The notes below the pieces were generated by a model that made no database searches, was not told the DNA's origin, and worked only from the letters and a program-made list of their open reading frames with translations. From positions 310,001 to 374,000 of the forward strand of contig NZ_RBZQ01000003.1 of assembly GCF_003640395.1 (NCBI RefSeq): 64,000 nt of DNA, written 5' to 3'. This DNA is from Stutzerimonas urumqiensis. Lineage in GTDB: Bacteria; Pseudomonadota; Gammaproteobacteria; Pseudomonadales; Pseudomonadaceae. Positions within the stretch are counted from its first letter, which is position 1. Each line of letters begins with the position of its first letter. The position numbers were made by a program, and so were the translations under genes. Below, piece after piece: positions 43,938-53,939 of this stretch.

Positions 43938-45017
43938 TCACTCAGCCGTGCTGAGCACGCCGCGCTCGATCTGGTCGCGCTCGATGGATTCGAACAGCGC
44001 CTTGAAGTTGCCCTCGCCGAAGCCGCTGTCGCCCTTGCGCTGGATGAATTCGAAGAACACCGGGCCGAGCAGCGTGGCCGAGAAGATCTGCAGCAGCAGC
44101 CGGCGTTCGCCGCCCTCGGAGGTGCCGTCGAGCAGGATGCCGCGCGACTTCAGCTCGTCCACCGGCTCGCCGTGGTTCGGCAGGCGGCCTTCGAGCATCT
44201 GGTAGTAGGTATCCGGCGGCGCGGTCATGAACGTGGTGCCGCGGGCCTTGAGCGCGTCCCAGGTCTTGATCAGGTCATCGGTGAGGAAGGCCACGTGCTG
44301 GATGCCCTCGCCGTTGAACTGCATGAGGAATTCCTCGATTTGCCCGGCGCCCTTGCTGGACTCCTCGTTCAGCGGGATGCGGATCATGCCGTCCGGCGCG
44401 GTCATGGCCTTGGAGGTCAGGCCGGTGTACTCGCCCTTGATGTCGAAGTAGCGGATCTCGCGGAAGTTGAACAGCTTCTCGTAGAAATCGGCCCAGTAGG
44501 CCATGCGGCCGCGGTAGACGTTGTGGGTCAGGTGATCGATGAGCTTGAGGCCCGCGCCCACCGGATGGCGGTCGACACCCTCAAGGAAGACGAAGTCGAT
44601 GTCATAGATCGAGCTGCCTTCGCCGAAGCGGTCGATCAGGTACAGCGGCGCGCCGCCGATGCCCTTGATCGCCGGCAGGCGCAGCTCCATCGGCCCGGTC
44701 GGCATGTCCACCGCCTGCGCGCCGAGCCCCAGCGCCTTGGCGTAGGCCTGGTGCGCGTCCTTCACGCGGAAGGCCATGCCGCACACCGACGGGCCGTGCT
44801 CGGCGGCGAAGAAGGCGGCGTGGCTCTTCGGCTCGCGGTTGACGATGGCGTTGATCTCGCCCTGGCGATACAGCGCCACATCTTTCGAGCGATGGTTGGC
44901 GACGTGGGAGAAGCCCATGCTTTCCAGCACGGGTTCGATGACGTTCGGGGTGGGCGAGGCGAATTCGATGAATTCGAAACCCATGAGGCCCATGGGGTTT
45001 TCAAAGAGGTCGGCCAT
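43938..45017 (-). CDS. hpd: 4-Hydroxyphenylpyruvate dioxygenase
   Basis: The enzyme converts 4-hydroxyphenylpyruvate to homogentisate in tyrosine breakdown (the precursor of pyomelanin). The 359-aa length fits. Iron ligands are visible: His in LIDHLTHNV, His in [13 protein letters not shown] and Glu in [15 protein letters not shown]. The start [20 protein letters not shown] is typical for Pseudomonas. ATG 45015-45017 follows AAAGGAGCC. maiA lies upstream on the same strand, about 150 bases away; hmgA and fahA are not in the window. Confidence 0.96.
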   Translation of the reverse strand: MADLFENPMGLMGFEFIEFASPTPNVIEPVLESMGFSHVANHRSKDVALYRQGEINAIVNREPKSHAAFFAAEHGPSVCGMAFRVKDAHQAYAKALGLGAQAVDMPTGPMELRLPAIKGIGGAPLYLIDRFGEGSSIYDIDFVFLEGVDRHPVGAGLKLIDHLTHNVYRGRMAYWADFYEKLFNFREIRYFDIKGEYTGLTSKAMTAPDGMIRIPLNEESSKGAGQIEEFLMQFNGEGIQHVAFLTDDLIKTWDALKARGTTFMTAPPDTYYQMLEGRLPNHGEPVDELKSRGILLDGTSEGGERRLLLQIFSATLLGPVFFEFIQRKGDSGFGEGNFKALFESIERDQIERGVLSTAE

Positions 45018-45167
45018 GATCGGCTCCTTTCAGGCTGCAACGGGACAAGGCAAAAAACGGAAACGTCAGTGCCTGTGCCGTGGCGGCGCGCAGGAGATGC
45101 CCCGCACGCTGCGTGCGAGGTGATCACCCATCAGGAGTCGTGAACCGAGCGTCTTCATGGTGACCGG

Positions 45168-45800
45168 TTACTCCGGTTTATCGGGCTGCGCATCGGGATG
45201 CGCCGCCTGGAACGCCGGGTGTTCCAGCGCGAGCGCTTCTACCCGAAGGATGCGCGAGAAGCGTGAAATGTCCACCTCGAAGCGCCGTGCGGCATACAGC
45301 TGCGGCAGCAGGTAGACGTCGGCGAGGCCGAGCTCGCCGAAGCAGAACCCGTCATCGCCGATCAACTGCTCGACCGCGCCCAGCCCCTGTCCGACCCAGT
45401 GGCCGATCCAGGCCATCACCTCGGCTTCGGGCACGTCGAGCCCGCGCAGGCGGTTGAGCACCGAGGCGTTGTGCAGCGGGTGGATATCGCAGCCGATCAA
45501 CGCGGCGACCGCACGATGGCGGGCTCGCGTTTCGAGGTCGTGCGGCAGCAGTGGCGGCTCGGGATAGCGCTCCTCGAGGTACTCGAGGATGGCCGGGGAC
45601 TGGATGATCAGCCCACCGTCCTCGGTGCGCAGCGTCGGCACCCGGCCCTGCGGATTGAGCGCCCGGTACTCGGGCTTGTGGTGCTCGCCGCCGTCGCGGA
45701 TCAGGTTGACCGGGACGGCATCGAACGCCAGCCCCTTGAGTGCCAGCGCGATACGCACGCGGTAGGACGAGGTGGAGCGGTAGTAGGTGTAGAGCTCCAT
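45168..45800 (-). CDS. maiA: Maleylacetoacetate isomerase
   Basis: This 210-aa zeta-class glutathione transferase isomerises maleylacetoacetate to fumarylacetoacetate in tyrosine/homogentisate breakdown. The zeta signature STSSYRVRIALALKG with the catalytic Ser pair is at residues 9-23; the glutathione-site LNPQGRVPTL and IIQSPAILEYLEERYP follow, then LIGCDIHPLHNASVLNRL. Start ATG 45798-45800 (MELYTYYRS) matches family members; two in-frame upstream starts (45809, 45821) are possible but less likely. It is upstream of hpd on the same strand. Confidence 0.93.
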   Translation of the reverse strand: MELYTYYRSTSSYRVRIALALKGLAFDAVPVNLIRDGGEHHKPEYRALNPQGRVPTLRTEDGGLIIQSPAILEYLEERYPEPPLLPHDLETRARHRAVAALIGCDIHPLHNASVLNRLRGLDVPEAEVMAWIGHWVGQGLGAVEQLIGDDGFCFGELGLADVYLLPQLYAARRFEVDISRFSRILRVEALALEHPAFQAAHPDAQPDKPE

Positions 45801-46113
45801 GATCGGCATGGCTCCGTGCAAGGCGGCGCCTGGTAGGAGCGCCTGTTGTTATTTTGCGTAACCGCATTACGTTTAGCGGAATGTGCGTCAAAGGCGAGGC
45901 AGGCGTCAAGCCTGCGGTCGCCTGCCTCGCCGTACGAATATAGCTGCCGAAGCGGACAGTAAGCCCAGCCAGAGCGCCCGAGGCGCCTCGCTGCAGCGCC
46001 GTCGCCGGGGCCATCGAAAAATTCACGAACGCTCATGGCGCAGCGCGGTCGAGAACTAGGACCCGACGTTCCGCCCTCGCAGCCCTTCGCTGCGACCGCC
46101 AAGGGACCCACCG
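45801..46113. other. Intergenic region between maiA and the RND operon
   Basis: No gene is seen. The two flanking genes diverge, so both promoters must lie here. An AT-richer stretch near 45845-45880 (TGTTATTTTGCG, then CGCATTACGTTTAGCG) probably belongs to the maiA promoter. No TetR-, LysR- or MerR-type regulator gene accompanies the efflux operon. Confidence 0.45.
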
Positions 46114-47376
46114 ATGAGGCTTTTCCCGTACCCCCGTGCGCTTGCCTGCCTGGCCGCGCTCACGCTGGTCGCTTGCAGCGAAGAAAACCCGACGCCCCCG
46201 GCGCCGCCGCCACCGGAAGTGGCGATCACCACCCTGCAGGCCCAGCCGGTGCCGAACATCATCGAACTGCCCGGCCGCGTCCAGGCGATGAAGATCGCCG
46301 AGATACGCGCGCGGGTCACCGGCATCATCCAGGAGCGGACCTACGAAGAAGGCACCGAGGTCAAGGCCGGGCAGCTGCTGTTCGTGATCGATCCGCGCGA
46401 GATGAAGGCCGCGCTGGATGCGGCCGTGGCGGCCCTGCAACGAGCCCAGGCCACCGCCGCCAATGCCGAGCAGGTGGTCGAGCGCTATCGCGGACTGGTC
46501 GATCGCGGCGCCATCAGCGAGCAGGAATTCGACTCCGCACAGGCCAACCTGCGCACCGCTCGGGCCGACGCCGCGCAGGCCGAGGCACAGGTGCAGGCGG
46601 CCAAGCTTGATCTGGAACACACCTCGGTCGAGTCGCCCATCGACGGCCTGGCCGGCCTCGCCAACGTGACGGTCGGCGCCCTGGTCAGCGCGACCGAGGC
46701 CACGCTGCTGACCCGCGTGGAGCAGTTTCAGCGCGTGCATGTGGTCTTTTCCCAGTCCAGCTCGGACCTGCTCGCCCTGCGCGCGAAGGCGGCCTCCGGC
46801 GCGCTCGACCTGCCGAGCAAGAACGAGGTCGAAGTCCGCCTGACCCTCGAGGACGGCAGCGAGTACCCGCACGTCGGCTACCTCGACTTCATGGCGATGA
46901 CGATCGACCAGTCCACCGGCACCGTGACGCTGCGGGCCGAATTTCCCAACCCCGACCGCGTGCTGCTGCCCAACCAGTTCGTGCGCGCCCGGGTGCACGC
47001 CGGTACGCGGGCCGGCGGGCTGACGGTGCCGCAGCGGGCGGTGATGGTGAACGATAGCGGCGCCACCGTGATGGTGGTCGGCGAGGACGGCAAGGCGCAG
47101 GTGCGCAGCGTCGACCTCGGCGAGATGGTCGGCAGCCGGTGGATCATCGATGACGGCCTGCAAGCCGGCGACCGCGTCATCGTCGAAGGCTGGCAGAACC
47201 TGCGCGACGGCATGCCGGTGCGCACCGTGCCGGTCGGCCGCGCCGAGGAAGATGCCGACAGCAAGGCCGAAGCACTCTCGCCCGACAAGGCGCCCAACAG
47301 CGCCGCCGGCGCGCCGCCGCCCGCCGAAGCCGCGGGCGAGGACGCGCAAACCGCGCCTGCAGAGGGCGCCCGATGA
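46114..47376 (+). CDS. RND efflux periplasmic adaptor (membrane fusion lipoprotein)
   Basis: The 420-aa protein is the periplasmic adaptor of a tripartite multidrug pump. The signal ends in the lipobox LVACS, so it should be lipid-anchored at Cys21. The lipoyl halves (IRARVTGIIQERTYEEGTEVKAGQLLFVIDP and the VESPIDGLAGLANVTVGALV piece), the alpha-hairpin rich in Ala/Gln and the beta-barrel (VLLPNQFVRARVH) are clear. The last 50 residues are an Ala/Pro/Glu-rich tail, probably disordered. Its stop overlaps the permease ATG by 4 bases (ATGA). Confidence 0.93.
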   Translation: MRLFPYPRALACLAALTLVACSEENPTPPAPPPPEVAITTLQAQPVPNIIELPGRVQAMKIAEIRARVTGIIQERTYEEGTEVKAGQLLFVIDPREMKAALDAAVAALQRAQATAANAEQVVERYRGLVDRGAISEQEFDSAQANLRTARADAAQAEAQVQAAKLDLEHTSVESPIDGLAGLANVTVGALVSATEATLLTRVEQFQRVHVVFSQSSSDLLALRAKAASGALDLPSKNEVEVRLTLEDGSEYPHVGYLDFMAMTIDQSTGTVTLRAEFPNPDRVLLPNQFVRARVHAGTRAGGLTVPQRAVMVNDSGATVMVVGEDGKAQVRSVDLGEMVGSRWIIDDGLQAGDRVIVEGWQNLRDGMPVRTVPVGRAEEDADSKAEALSPDKAPNSAAGAPPPAEAAGEDAQTAPAEGAR

Positions 47377-50300
47377 CGCCCACCTTCTTCATCCGCCGCC
47401 CGGTCTTCGCCTGGGTCATCGCGCTCGGCATCCTGCTCAGCGGCCTGCTGGCGCTGCGCAGCCTGCCGGTCGAGCAATACCCCTCGATCGCACCGCCGAG
47501 CCTGGCCATCGGCGTGACCTACCCCGGCGCCGATGCGAGCGTGCTGGAAACCAACGTCACCCAGGTCATCGAGCAGGCGCTCAACGGCGTCGAGGGCGTC
47601 CTCTACATGGACTCCACCAGCCGCTCAAACGGCACCGCCTCGATCGAGCTGACCTTCGCGCCCGGCACCGACATCGACATCGCGCAGATGGAGGTGCAGA
47701 ACCGCCTGAGCCGCATCGAACAACGGCTGCCCGAGGAAGTCCGGCGCCAGGGCATCCAGGTGGTGCAGGCGTCAAGCGACTTCCTGCTGATCATCGCGCT
47801 GCGCTCGTCCAGCGATGAGATCGGCACGCTCGAACTCGGCCATCTCGCCACCACCCGCGTGGTCGACGAGCTGCGCCGGGTGCAGGGCGTGGGCGATGTG
47901 CGGGAGTTCTACTCGCCCTACGCGATGCGCATCTGGCTCGATCCGAACCGCCTGGCCAGCTTCGACCTCTCCGTCGGCCAGGTGCTCGGCGCGGTGCGCG
48001 ACCAGAACAGCCAGGCGGCCGGTGGCGCGATCGGCGCGCTGCCGCTGGCCGAAGGCGTCGAGTTCCATGCGCCGCTGGAGACCCGGGGCCGCTTCACCAC
48101 GGCCGAAGAATTCGCCTCGATCATCCTGCGCGCCAACCCGGACGGCTCCTCGATCCGTCTGGGCGATGTCGCGCGCGTCGAACTGGGCGCGCAGGACTAC
48201 ACCACCCGGCTGGAAATCAACGGCGAACCGGCCGCCGGCATGGCCGTGCAGCTGGCGCCCGGCGCCAACGCGCTGGAAACCGCCGCGGCGGTGAAGCAGC
48301 GCATGCAGGACCTGTCGTCGGGCTTTCCCGAGGGCGTGAGCTGGTCGGTGCCGTTCGACACCACGCCGTTCATCTCCGCCTCGATCGAGGAAGTGCTGCA
48401 CACGCTGATCGAGGCGATGGTGCTGGTCATCATCGTGATGCTGGTGTTCCTGCAGAACTGGCGCACCACGCTGATCCCGACCATCGTCATCCCGATCACC
48501 CTCGCCGGCACCTGCCTGGGCCTGTGGCTGCTGGGCTTCTCGCTCAACCTGCTGTCGCTGTTCGGCATGATCCTGGCGATCGGCGTGCTGGTGGACGACG
48601 CCATCGTGGTGGTGGAGAACGTCAAGCGGCTCATCGACGAAGAAGACCTGCCTCCGTACGAGGCGACGGTCAAGGCGATGGGCCAGGTCACCGCGCCGGT
48701 GATCGGGACGAGCCTGGCGCTGGTCGCGGTGTTCGTGCCGCTGGCCTTCTTCCCCGGCTCGACCGGCGGCATCTACCGGCAGTTCGCGGTCACGCTGGCC
48801 GTGGCGGTGATCATCTCGACCATCCTTGCGCTGGTGCTGACGCCGGCGCTGTGCGCGAACCTGCTCAAGGCGAACGATGCGAACAGGCCGGACTGGAGCG
48901 CGCGGCTGTTCCGCCCGTTCAACCGCTGGATGACGCGCGGCACCGACCGCTACCACCGCGGCGTCGGGCACGTGCTGGCGCACCCCCTCATCTACCTGCT
49001 GCTGTTCGCCGCGCTCCTGGCGCTGACCGCGTTCCTCTACCTGCGCATGCCGAGCAGCTTCCTGCCGGACGAGGACCAGGGCTCGGTGATGACCGTGGTC
49101 CAGGCACCGCCGGGCTCGACGATCAAGCGCACCGAAGACGCCATGGAAGACATCAAGGCGTTCTACGCCGACCAGGCGGTCGTCGAGGACGTCACCGTGG
49201 TGTACGGCTTCAGCTTTTTCGGCCAGGGCCAGGCGCACGCCATGTCCTTCGTGAGCCTGGCGCCCTGGGAGGAACGCCCCGGCGACGACCAGAGCGCGAT
49301 GGCCCTGGTGCGCCAGGCGATGGGGACCTTCTCGACGATCAAGGAAGCGCGCGTCTTCGCCCTCAACCCGCCCTCGATCCCCTCGCTCGGCGTCGCCGGC
49401 GGCTTCACCTTCAAGCTCGAGGACCGCGCCGGACTCGGCCCCGAAGCGCTGCTGCGCGCCCGCAACCAGCTGATCGCCGACGCCAATCAGAGCCCCGTCC
49501 TCGAAGGCGTGCGCCCCGAAGGCAGCGATGACGCCCCGCGCCTGCGGGTCGACGTCGACCGGATCAAGGCCCGCGCCCTGGGCGTGCCGATCAGCGAGGT
49601 CAACGCGGCGCTGAGCATCGCCTTCGGCAGCGCCTACGCCAATGACTTCAACCGCGACGGCCGGGTCCTGCAGGTGCTCCTGCAAGCCGACGCGCCCTAC
49701 CGCATGACCCCGCAGGACGTGCTCGACCTGAAGGTGATCAACGAAGAAGGCGACGTGGTGCCCTTCGGCGCCTTCGCCACCGTCGGCTGGACGGCCGGGC
49801 CAACGCAGTTGCAGCGCTACAACGGCTACCCCTCGGTGACCATCGCCGGCAGCGCCGCGGCGGGCTATTCGTCCGGTATCGCGATGGCCACGATGGAGCA
49901 GCTCGCCGACAAGCTGCCGCCCGGCTTCGCCTACGAATGGACCGCCGCGTCCTACCAGGAAAAGCAGGCCTCGGGCCAGGTCGGCCTGCTGCTCGGCATC
50001 TCGCTGCTGGTGGTGCTGATGGTGCTCGCCGCGCTCTACGAGAGCTGGACGGTGCCGATCGCCGTGCTGCTGGTGGTGCCGTTCGGCGTGCTCGGCGCGG
50101 TGCTCTTCGCCATGGTCCGCGACCTGCCGGCGGACGTGTACTTCAACGTCGGGCTGGTGACCATCATCGGCCTGTCGGCGAAGAACGCGATCCTGATCGT
50201 CGAGTTCGCCATCGAAGAGGAAGCCGACGGCAAGCCGCTGCACGAGGCGATCATGAACGCGGTGCGCATGCGCTTCCGGCCCGTGCTGATGACCTCGCTG

Positions 50301-50537
50301 ACCTTCGTGCTCGGCATGCTGCCGCTGGTGCTGGCCAGCGGCGCCGGCGCGGCCGGGCGCATCGCGGTCGGCACCGGGGTGATGGGCGGCATGATCATGG
50401 CGACGGTGCTCGGGCTGTTCTACATCCCGCTGTTCTACCTGGCCGTGCGCCGCTGGCTGACCAAGCGCCGCCCGCCCGGCCAGCAGGAAAAGGCCAGCGA
50501 CGCCTTCCACGGGCAGGAGGCCACCGACCATGCGTAA
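47373..50537 (+). CDS. RND efflux permease (HAE1 family)
   Basis: The 1054-aa inner-membrane trimeric proton antiporter of an AcrB/MexB-type pump. It begins MTPTFFIRRPVFAWVIALGI; the proton-relay Asp pair is in AIGVLVDDAIVVVENV (TM4), with TM10-11 LVTIIGLSAKNAILIVEFA and the RFRPVLMTSLTFVLGMLPL signature. Length and repeat structure (two halves of six helices plus large periplasmic loops) are normal. It overlaps both neighbours (4 and 8 bases). Substrates are not deducible; hydrophobic drugs or solvents are usual. Confidence 0.95.
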   Translation: MTPTFFIRRPVFAWVIALGILLSGLLALRSLPVEQYPSIAPPSLAIGVTYPGADASVLETNVTQVIEQALNGVEGVLYMDSTSRSNGTASIELTFAPGTDIDIAQMEVQNRLSRIEQRLPEEVRRQGIQVVQASSDFLLIIALRSSSDEIGTLELGHLATTRVVDELRRVQGVGDVREFYSPYAMRIWLDPNRLASFDLSVGQVLGAVRDQNSQAAGGAIGALPLAEGVEFHAPLETRGRFTTAEEFASIILRANPDGSSIRLGDVARVELGAQDYTTRLEINGEPAAGMAVQLAPGANALETAAAVKQRMQDLSSGFPEGVSWSVPFDTTPFISASIEEVLHTLIEAMVLVIIVMLVFLQNWRTTLIPTIVIPITLAGTCLGLWLLGFSLNLLSLFGMILAIGVLVDDAIVVVENVKRLIDEEDLPPYEATVKAMGQVTAPVIGTSLALVAVFVPLAFFPGSTGGIYRQFAVTLAVAVIISTILALVLTPALCANLLKANDANRPDWSARLFRPFNRWMTRGTDRYHRGVGHVLAHPLIYLLLFAALLALTAFLYLRMPSSFLPDEDQGSVMTVVQAPPGSTIKRTEDAMEDIKAFYADQAVVEDVTVVYGFSFFGQGQAHAMSFVSLAPWEERPGDDQSAMALVRQAMGTFSTIKEARVFALNPPSIPSLGVAGGFTFKLEDRAGLGPEALLRARNQLIADANQSPVLEGVRPEGSDDAPRLRVDVDRIKARALGVPISEVNAALSIAFGSAYANDFNRDGRVLQVLLQADAPYRMTPQDVLDLKVINEEGDVVPFGAFATVGWTAGPTQLQRYNGYPSVTIAGSAAAGYSSGIAMATMEQLADKLPPGFAYEWTAASYQEKQASGQVGLLLGISLLVVLMVLAALYESWTVPIAVLLVVPFGVLGAVLFAMVRDLPADVYFNVGLVTIIGLSAKNAILIVEFAIEEEADGKPLHEAIMNAVRMRFRPVLMTSLTFVLGMLPLVLASGAGAAGRIAVGTGVMGGMIMATVLGLFYIPLFYLAVRRWLTKRRPPGQQEKASDAFHGQEATDHA

Positions 50538-52002
50538 GGCCGCCTTCCTGCTGCTGGGCACCCTGCTCGCCGGCTGCCAGTTCGCGCCCGAACATGAGCG
50601 CCCCGCGCTGCCGACGCCGCCGCAGTACCCGGACTACCAGCCCGAACCGGTCGAAGGCGTCGTTCCGGCCGATCTCGCATGGCGCGCATTCTTCGACGAC
50701 CCGCGCCTGCGCGAACTGATCGAGGCAGCGCTGGCGAACAACCGCGACCTGCGGATCGCCACCGCGCGCATCGAGGAAGCGCGCGGCCAGTACCGCATCG
50801 AGGACGCCGAACGCTACCCGACCCTCGGCCTCGGCGCCGAAGCCACCCGCGGCCGCTATGCGACCGGCGCGTCCGGGGCCAGCAGCGCCGGCGCCGGAGC
50901 GGGTACCGGAGCGGGTTCGGCCGCTGGCGCTGGCGCGGGAAGCGTCATTACCGAGCGCTATTTCGTCGGGCTGACCGTGTCGGCGTTCGAACTGGACTTC
51001 TGGGGCCGCGTGCGCAACCTGAGCGAGGCAGCGCTGGCCCAGTACCTGGCCACCGAGCAGGCCCGGCGCGCCTTTCACCTGTCACTGATCGGCGACGTCG
51101 CCGCCACCTACCTCGCCATTCGCGAGGCGGATCAGCGCATCGAACTGGCCCTCGAAACTCTGCGCACCCGCCGCGAGACGCTGGAACTCGCCGGTTTGCG
51201 CCTCAAGGCCGGCGTGACCTCGGCGCTCGAATTCCACCAGGCCGCCGCGCTGCTGACCCAGGCCGAAACCGAACTGGCCAACCTGCGCCTGATCCGCGCC
51301 GAACAGTTGAACTACCTGACCGTGCTGGTCGGCGGCGAACTGCCCGAAACGCTGCCGCCGCCGGTGCCGCTCGGCGAACAGCTGCCGCCGACACGGCTGA
51401 TCGCGGGCCTGCCCTCGGACCTGCTCTACCTGCGGCCTGACATCATCGGCGCCGAGCAGCGGCTGCGGGCGGCGCGCGCCAACATCGGGGTCGCGCGGGC
51501 CGCGTTCTTCCCGCAGATCTCGCTGACCGGCAGCTTCGGCTATGCCTCCACTGAATTGTCCGGGCTGATCGGCAGCGCGAACGAAACCTGGAGCATCGGC
51601 CCGAGCATCACCCTGCCGCTGTTCGACTGGGGCCGCAACGAAGGCAACCTGACGGTCGCCGAGGCGCGCGAAACCGTGGCGATCGCCGAGTACGAGCAGG
51701 CCATCCAGACCGCCTTCCGCGAAGTCGCCGATGCCCTGGCCGGGCGCCGGTACCTGGCCGAGCAACTGCTGGCCCAGCGCAAGAACGTCGCCACCCTGCA
51801 GCACATCGCCGACCTGGCCAACGCCCGCTACGCCGAAGGGGTCGTCAACTACCTCGAGGTGCTGGACGCCGAGCGCAACCTGTTCGACGCCCGCCAGACG
51901 CTCATCCAGACGCTGCGGGCGCAGGTGCAGAACCTCGTGGAGCTGTACATCGCGCTGGGCGGCGGCCTGCCCGTCGACCGCAACGACTACGGAGACCGCT
52001 GA
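50530..52002 (+). CDS. RND efflux outer membrane channel (OprM/NodT family lipoprotein)
   Basis: The 490-aa protein is the outer membrane factor of the pump. The signal ends in a LLAGCQ lipobox. TolC-like repeats are visible: [27 protein letters not shown], then [36 protein letters not shown] and a matching second half ending [13 protein letters not shown]. An unusual Ala/Gly/Ser/Thr-rich insertion of about 28 residues (near 110-138, [13 protein letters not shown]) interrupts the first repeat where a beta-strand loop is expected. Its ATG overlaps the permease stop by 8 bases. Confidence 0.93.
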   Translation: MRKAAFLLLGTLLAGCQFAPEHERPALPTPPQYPDYQPEPVEGVVPADLAWRAFFDDPRLRELIEAALANNRDLRIATARIEEARGQYRIEDAERYPTLGLGAEATRGRYATGASGASSAGAGAGTGAGSAAGAGAGSVITERYFVGLTVSAFELDFWGRVRNLSEAALAQYLATEQARRAFHLSLIGDVAATYLAIREADQRIELALETLRTRRETLELAGLRLKAGVTSALEFHQAAALLTQAETELANLRLIRAEQLNYLTVLVGGELPETLPPPVPLGEQLPPTRLIAGLPSDLLYLRPDIIGAEQRLRAARANIGVARAAFFPQISLTGSFGYASTELSGLIGSANETWSIGPSITLPLFDWGRNEGNLTVAEARETVAIAEYEQAIQTAFREVADALAGRRYLAEQLLAQRKNVATLQHIADLANARYAEGVVNYLEVLDAERNLFDARQTLIQTLRAQVQNLVELYIALGGGLPVDRNDYGDR

Positions 52003-52174
52003 GCGCGCCAGGCGGACGGCATCGCCATGCAGCGCTCGTTGCAGCCGGAAGCCCAGTGACCGGCGAGCGCGACCGACCGGTTCCCGACGAGCGTCCGCGG
52101 CAGGCCTTGGCCTACTATCGGCGCTACCGTTCACCTTCGCGGCGCCTGCGCCGCCCTCGCCCACGGAGCCGTTC

Positions 52175-53356
52175 ATGAAAGAAGCCGTCATCGTCGCCGC
52201 GACCCGCACCGCCATCGGAAGCTTCCAGGGCGCATTGGCCAACATCCCCGCACCGGAGCTTGGCGCAGCGGTCATTCGCCGCCTGCTCGAACAGACCGGC
52301 CTCGATGGCGCCGAGGTCGACGAGGTGATCCTCGGCCAGGTACTCACCGCCGGCGCCGGCCAGAACCCTGCCCGCCAGGCGACGATCAAGGCGGGGCTGC
52401 CGGTCGGCGTGCCGGCGCTGACGCTGAACAAGGTCTGCGGCTCGGGTCTCAAGGCGCTGCACCTGGCGGCGCAGGCGATCCGCTGTGGCGACGCCGACGT
52501 CATCATCGCCGGTGGCCAGGAGAACATGAGCCTCGCGCCCTACGTCCTGCCGAAGGCGCGGACCGGCCTGCGCATGGGCCACGGGCAGCTGATCGACAGC
52601 ATGATCACCGACGGCCTGTGGGACGCCTTCAACGATTACCACATGGGCATCACGGCGGAGAACCTCGTCGAACAGTACGGCATCAGCCGGCAAATGCAGG
52701 ATGCGTTCGCGGCCGGCTCGCAGCAGAAGGCCGTCGCCGCTATCCAGGCCGGTCGCTTCAAGGACGAGATCACCCCCATCTCGATTGCGCAACGCAAGGG
52801 CGAGCCGCTGGTGTTCGACACCGACGAGCAGCCCCGCGACGGCACCACCGCCGAGTCGCTCGCCACACTCAAGCCGGCGTTCAAGAAGGACGGCAGCGTC
52901 ACCGCCGGCAACGCCTCGAGCCTCAACGACGGCGCGGCCGCCGTGCTGATGATGAGCGCCGAGAAAGCCGCCGCGCTCGGCCTGCCGGTCCTGGCGAGGG
53001 TCGCCGGCTACGCCAGCGCCGGCGTCGACCCGGCGATCATGGGCATCGGCCCGGTGTCGGCCACCCGACGCTGCCTGGAAAAGGCCGGCTGGTCACTCGC
53101 CGACCTCGACCTGATCGAAGCCAACGAAGCCTTCGCCGCCCAGGCACTGTCGGTGGGCCAGGAACTGGGCTGGGACGCCGACAAGGTCAACGTCAACGGC
53201 GGCGCCATCGCGATCGGCCACCCGATCGGCGCCTCCGGCTGCCGCGTGCTGGTGACGCTGCTGCACGAACTGATCCGCCGCGACGGCAAGAAGGGCCTTG
53301 CGACCCTCTGCATCGGTGGCGGCCAAGGCGTGGCACTGGCGATCGAGCGAGACTGA
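52175..53356 (+). CDS. Acetyl-CoA C-acetyltransferase (thiolase II)
   Basis: The 393-aa thiolase condenses two acetyl-CoA to acetoacetyl-CoA or does the reverse (PhaA/AtoB type). The active-site Cys88 lies in [12 protein letters not shown], with the base His in [14 protein letters not shown] and the second Cys in [10 protein letters not shown]. The start is ATG 52175 ([15 protein letters not shown]); an upstream open frame is antisense-like and unrelated. It stands alone; no phaB, phaC or atoDA is adjacent, so the route (butanoate, PHB or amino acid breakdown) remains open. Confidence 0.95.
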   Translation: MKEAVIVAATRTAIGSFQGALANIPAPELGAAVIRRLLEQTGLDGAEVDEVILGQVLTAGAGQNPARQATIKAGLPVGVPALTLNKVCGSGLKALHLAAQAIRCGDADVIIAGGQENMSLAPYVLPKARTGLRMGHGQLIDSMITDGLWDAFNDYHMGITAENLVEQYGISRQMQDAFAAGSQQKAVAAIQAGRFKDEITPISIAQRKGEPLVFDTDEQPRDGTTAESLATLKPAFKKDGSVTAGNASSLNDGAAAVLMMSAEKAAALGLPVLARVAGYASAGVDPAIMGIGPVSATRRCLEKAGWSLADLDLIEANEAFAAQALSVGQELGWDADKVNVNGGAIAIGHPIGASGCRVLVTLLHELIRRDGKKGLATLCIGGGQGVALAIERD

Positions 53357-53430
53357 TCGCACCTACGAGGCCCGCAGGGAGCGCGGGCGATTCGTATGTC
53401 CCGAAGACCCGTCGAGGCCGCGCGTAGGGC

Positions 53431-53452
53431 GTAGGGTGGGCTTAAGCCCACC
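53431..53452 (+). repeat. Short palindromic repeat GTAGGGTGGG-CTTAAGCCCACC
   Basis: GTGGGCTTAAGCCCAC is a perfect palindrome preceded by GTAGG, related to the GTAGGGTGGA ends of the 121-bp repeats near 38 kb. It follows the thiolase gene by 75 bases and is part of a repeat-rich gap (53357-53939) with no gene. Confidence 0.75.
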
Positions 53453-53535
53453 GGACACATTCATGGTTACTGGTTGAGGACACCTCCGAACGGTTGGTCG
53501 TTACCACCGAACCGCCTACCGCCGGTGCACCGGCA

Positions 53536-53624
53536 ATCGCCCGCAAGCGGGCTCCTACACAGCACCCCGCCGCGCCCGCCGCCGACACCGACACGTCTTT
53601 CGTAGGAGCCCGCTTGCGGGCGAT
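53536..53624 (+). repeat. Inverted REP pair (BIME-like), first
   Basis: An inverted REP, GCCCGCAAGCGGGCTCCTAC (to 53558), and its direct partner, GTAGGAGCCCGCTTGCGGGC (from 53602), flank a 43-base spacer containing GCCGACACCGACACGTCTTTC. The core is identical to the REPs at 41.2-41.5 kb. Confidence 0.9.
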
Positions 53625-53661
53625 CCCGGCGCCGATGCCAGCTTGCAGGACGACAACCGAC

Positions 53662-53745
53662 GTAGGGCGGATTCAGGAGCGAAGCGAACAATCCGCCTGA
53701 GTCCGTGCGAAACCACCGGTGCATTGCTTCGCGAATGCGCCCTAC
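53662..53745 (+). repeat. GTAGGGCGGATT...GCGCCCTAC repeat element
   Basis: The element opens with GTAGGGCGGATTCAGGAGCG and ends with GAATGCGCCCTAC; inside are GCGAAGCGAACAATCCGCC and GCTTCGCGAA arms. Bracketing by GTAGGG/CCCTAC resembles the repeat family seen near 38 kb. It lies between the two REP pairs of this gap. Confidence 0.7.
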
Positions 53746-53772
53746 GACGCTGCTACCGCCGATACACCGGCA

Positions 53773-53863
53773 ATCGCCCGCAAGCGGGCTCCTACACAGG
53801 CATCCGCGCCGTCCTCGCCGCCGACACCGACACGTCTTTCGTAGGAGCCCGCTTGCGGGCGAT
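53773..53863 (+). repeat. Inverted REP pair (BIME-like), second
   Basis: This repeats the arrangement at 53536-53624: inverted REP to 53795, spacer that again contains CCGACACCGACACGTCTTTC, then direct REP 53841-53863. The shared spacer shows that the whole pair was duplicated as a unit. Confidence 0.9.
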
Positions 53864-53939
53864 CTGCAACCACGCCGGCGGTTTGGCCGCATCGCGGGGC
53901 GGCTTGAACGGGCGGGTCGCGCGCGACCCGCCCTCTGCG

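Noticed and set aside
43654..43941. 95-codon minus-strand frame between the TonB receptor and hpd
   Set aside because: It covers the Fur box and promoter region, lacks a ribosome-binding site and has Pro/Arg-rich shadow composition.
47772..50561. 929-codon open frame on the minus strand opposite the RND permease
   Set aside because: It is a shadow of a GC-rich gene: the product is His/Arg/Asp-rich low complexity and the plus strand carries an unambiguous efflux permease.
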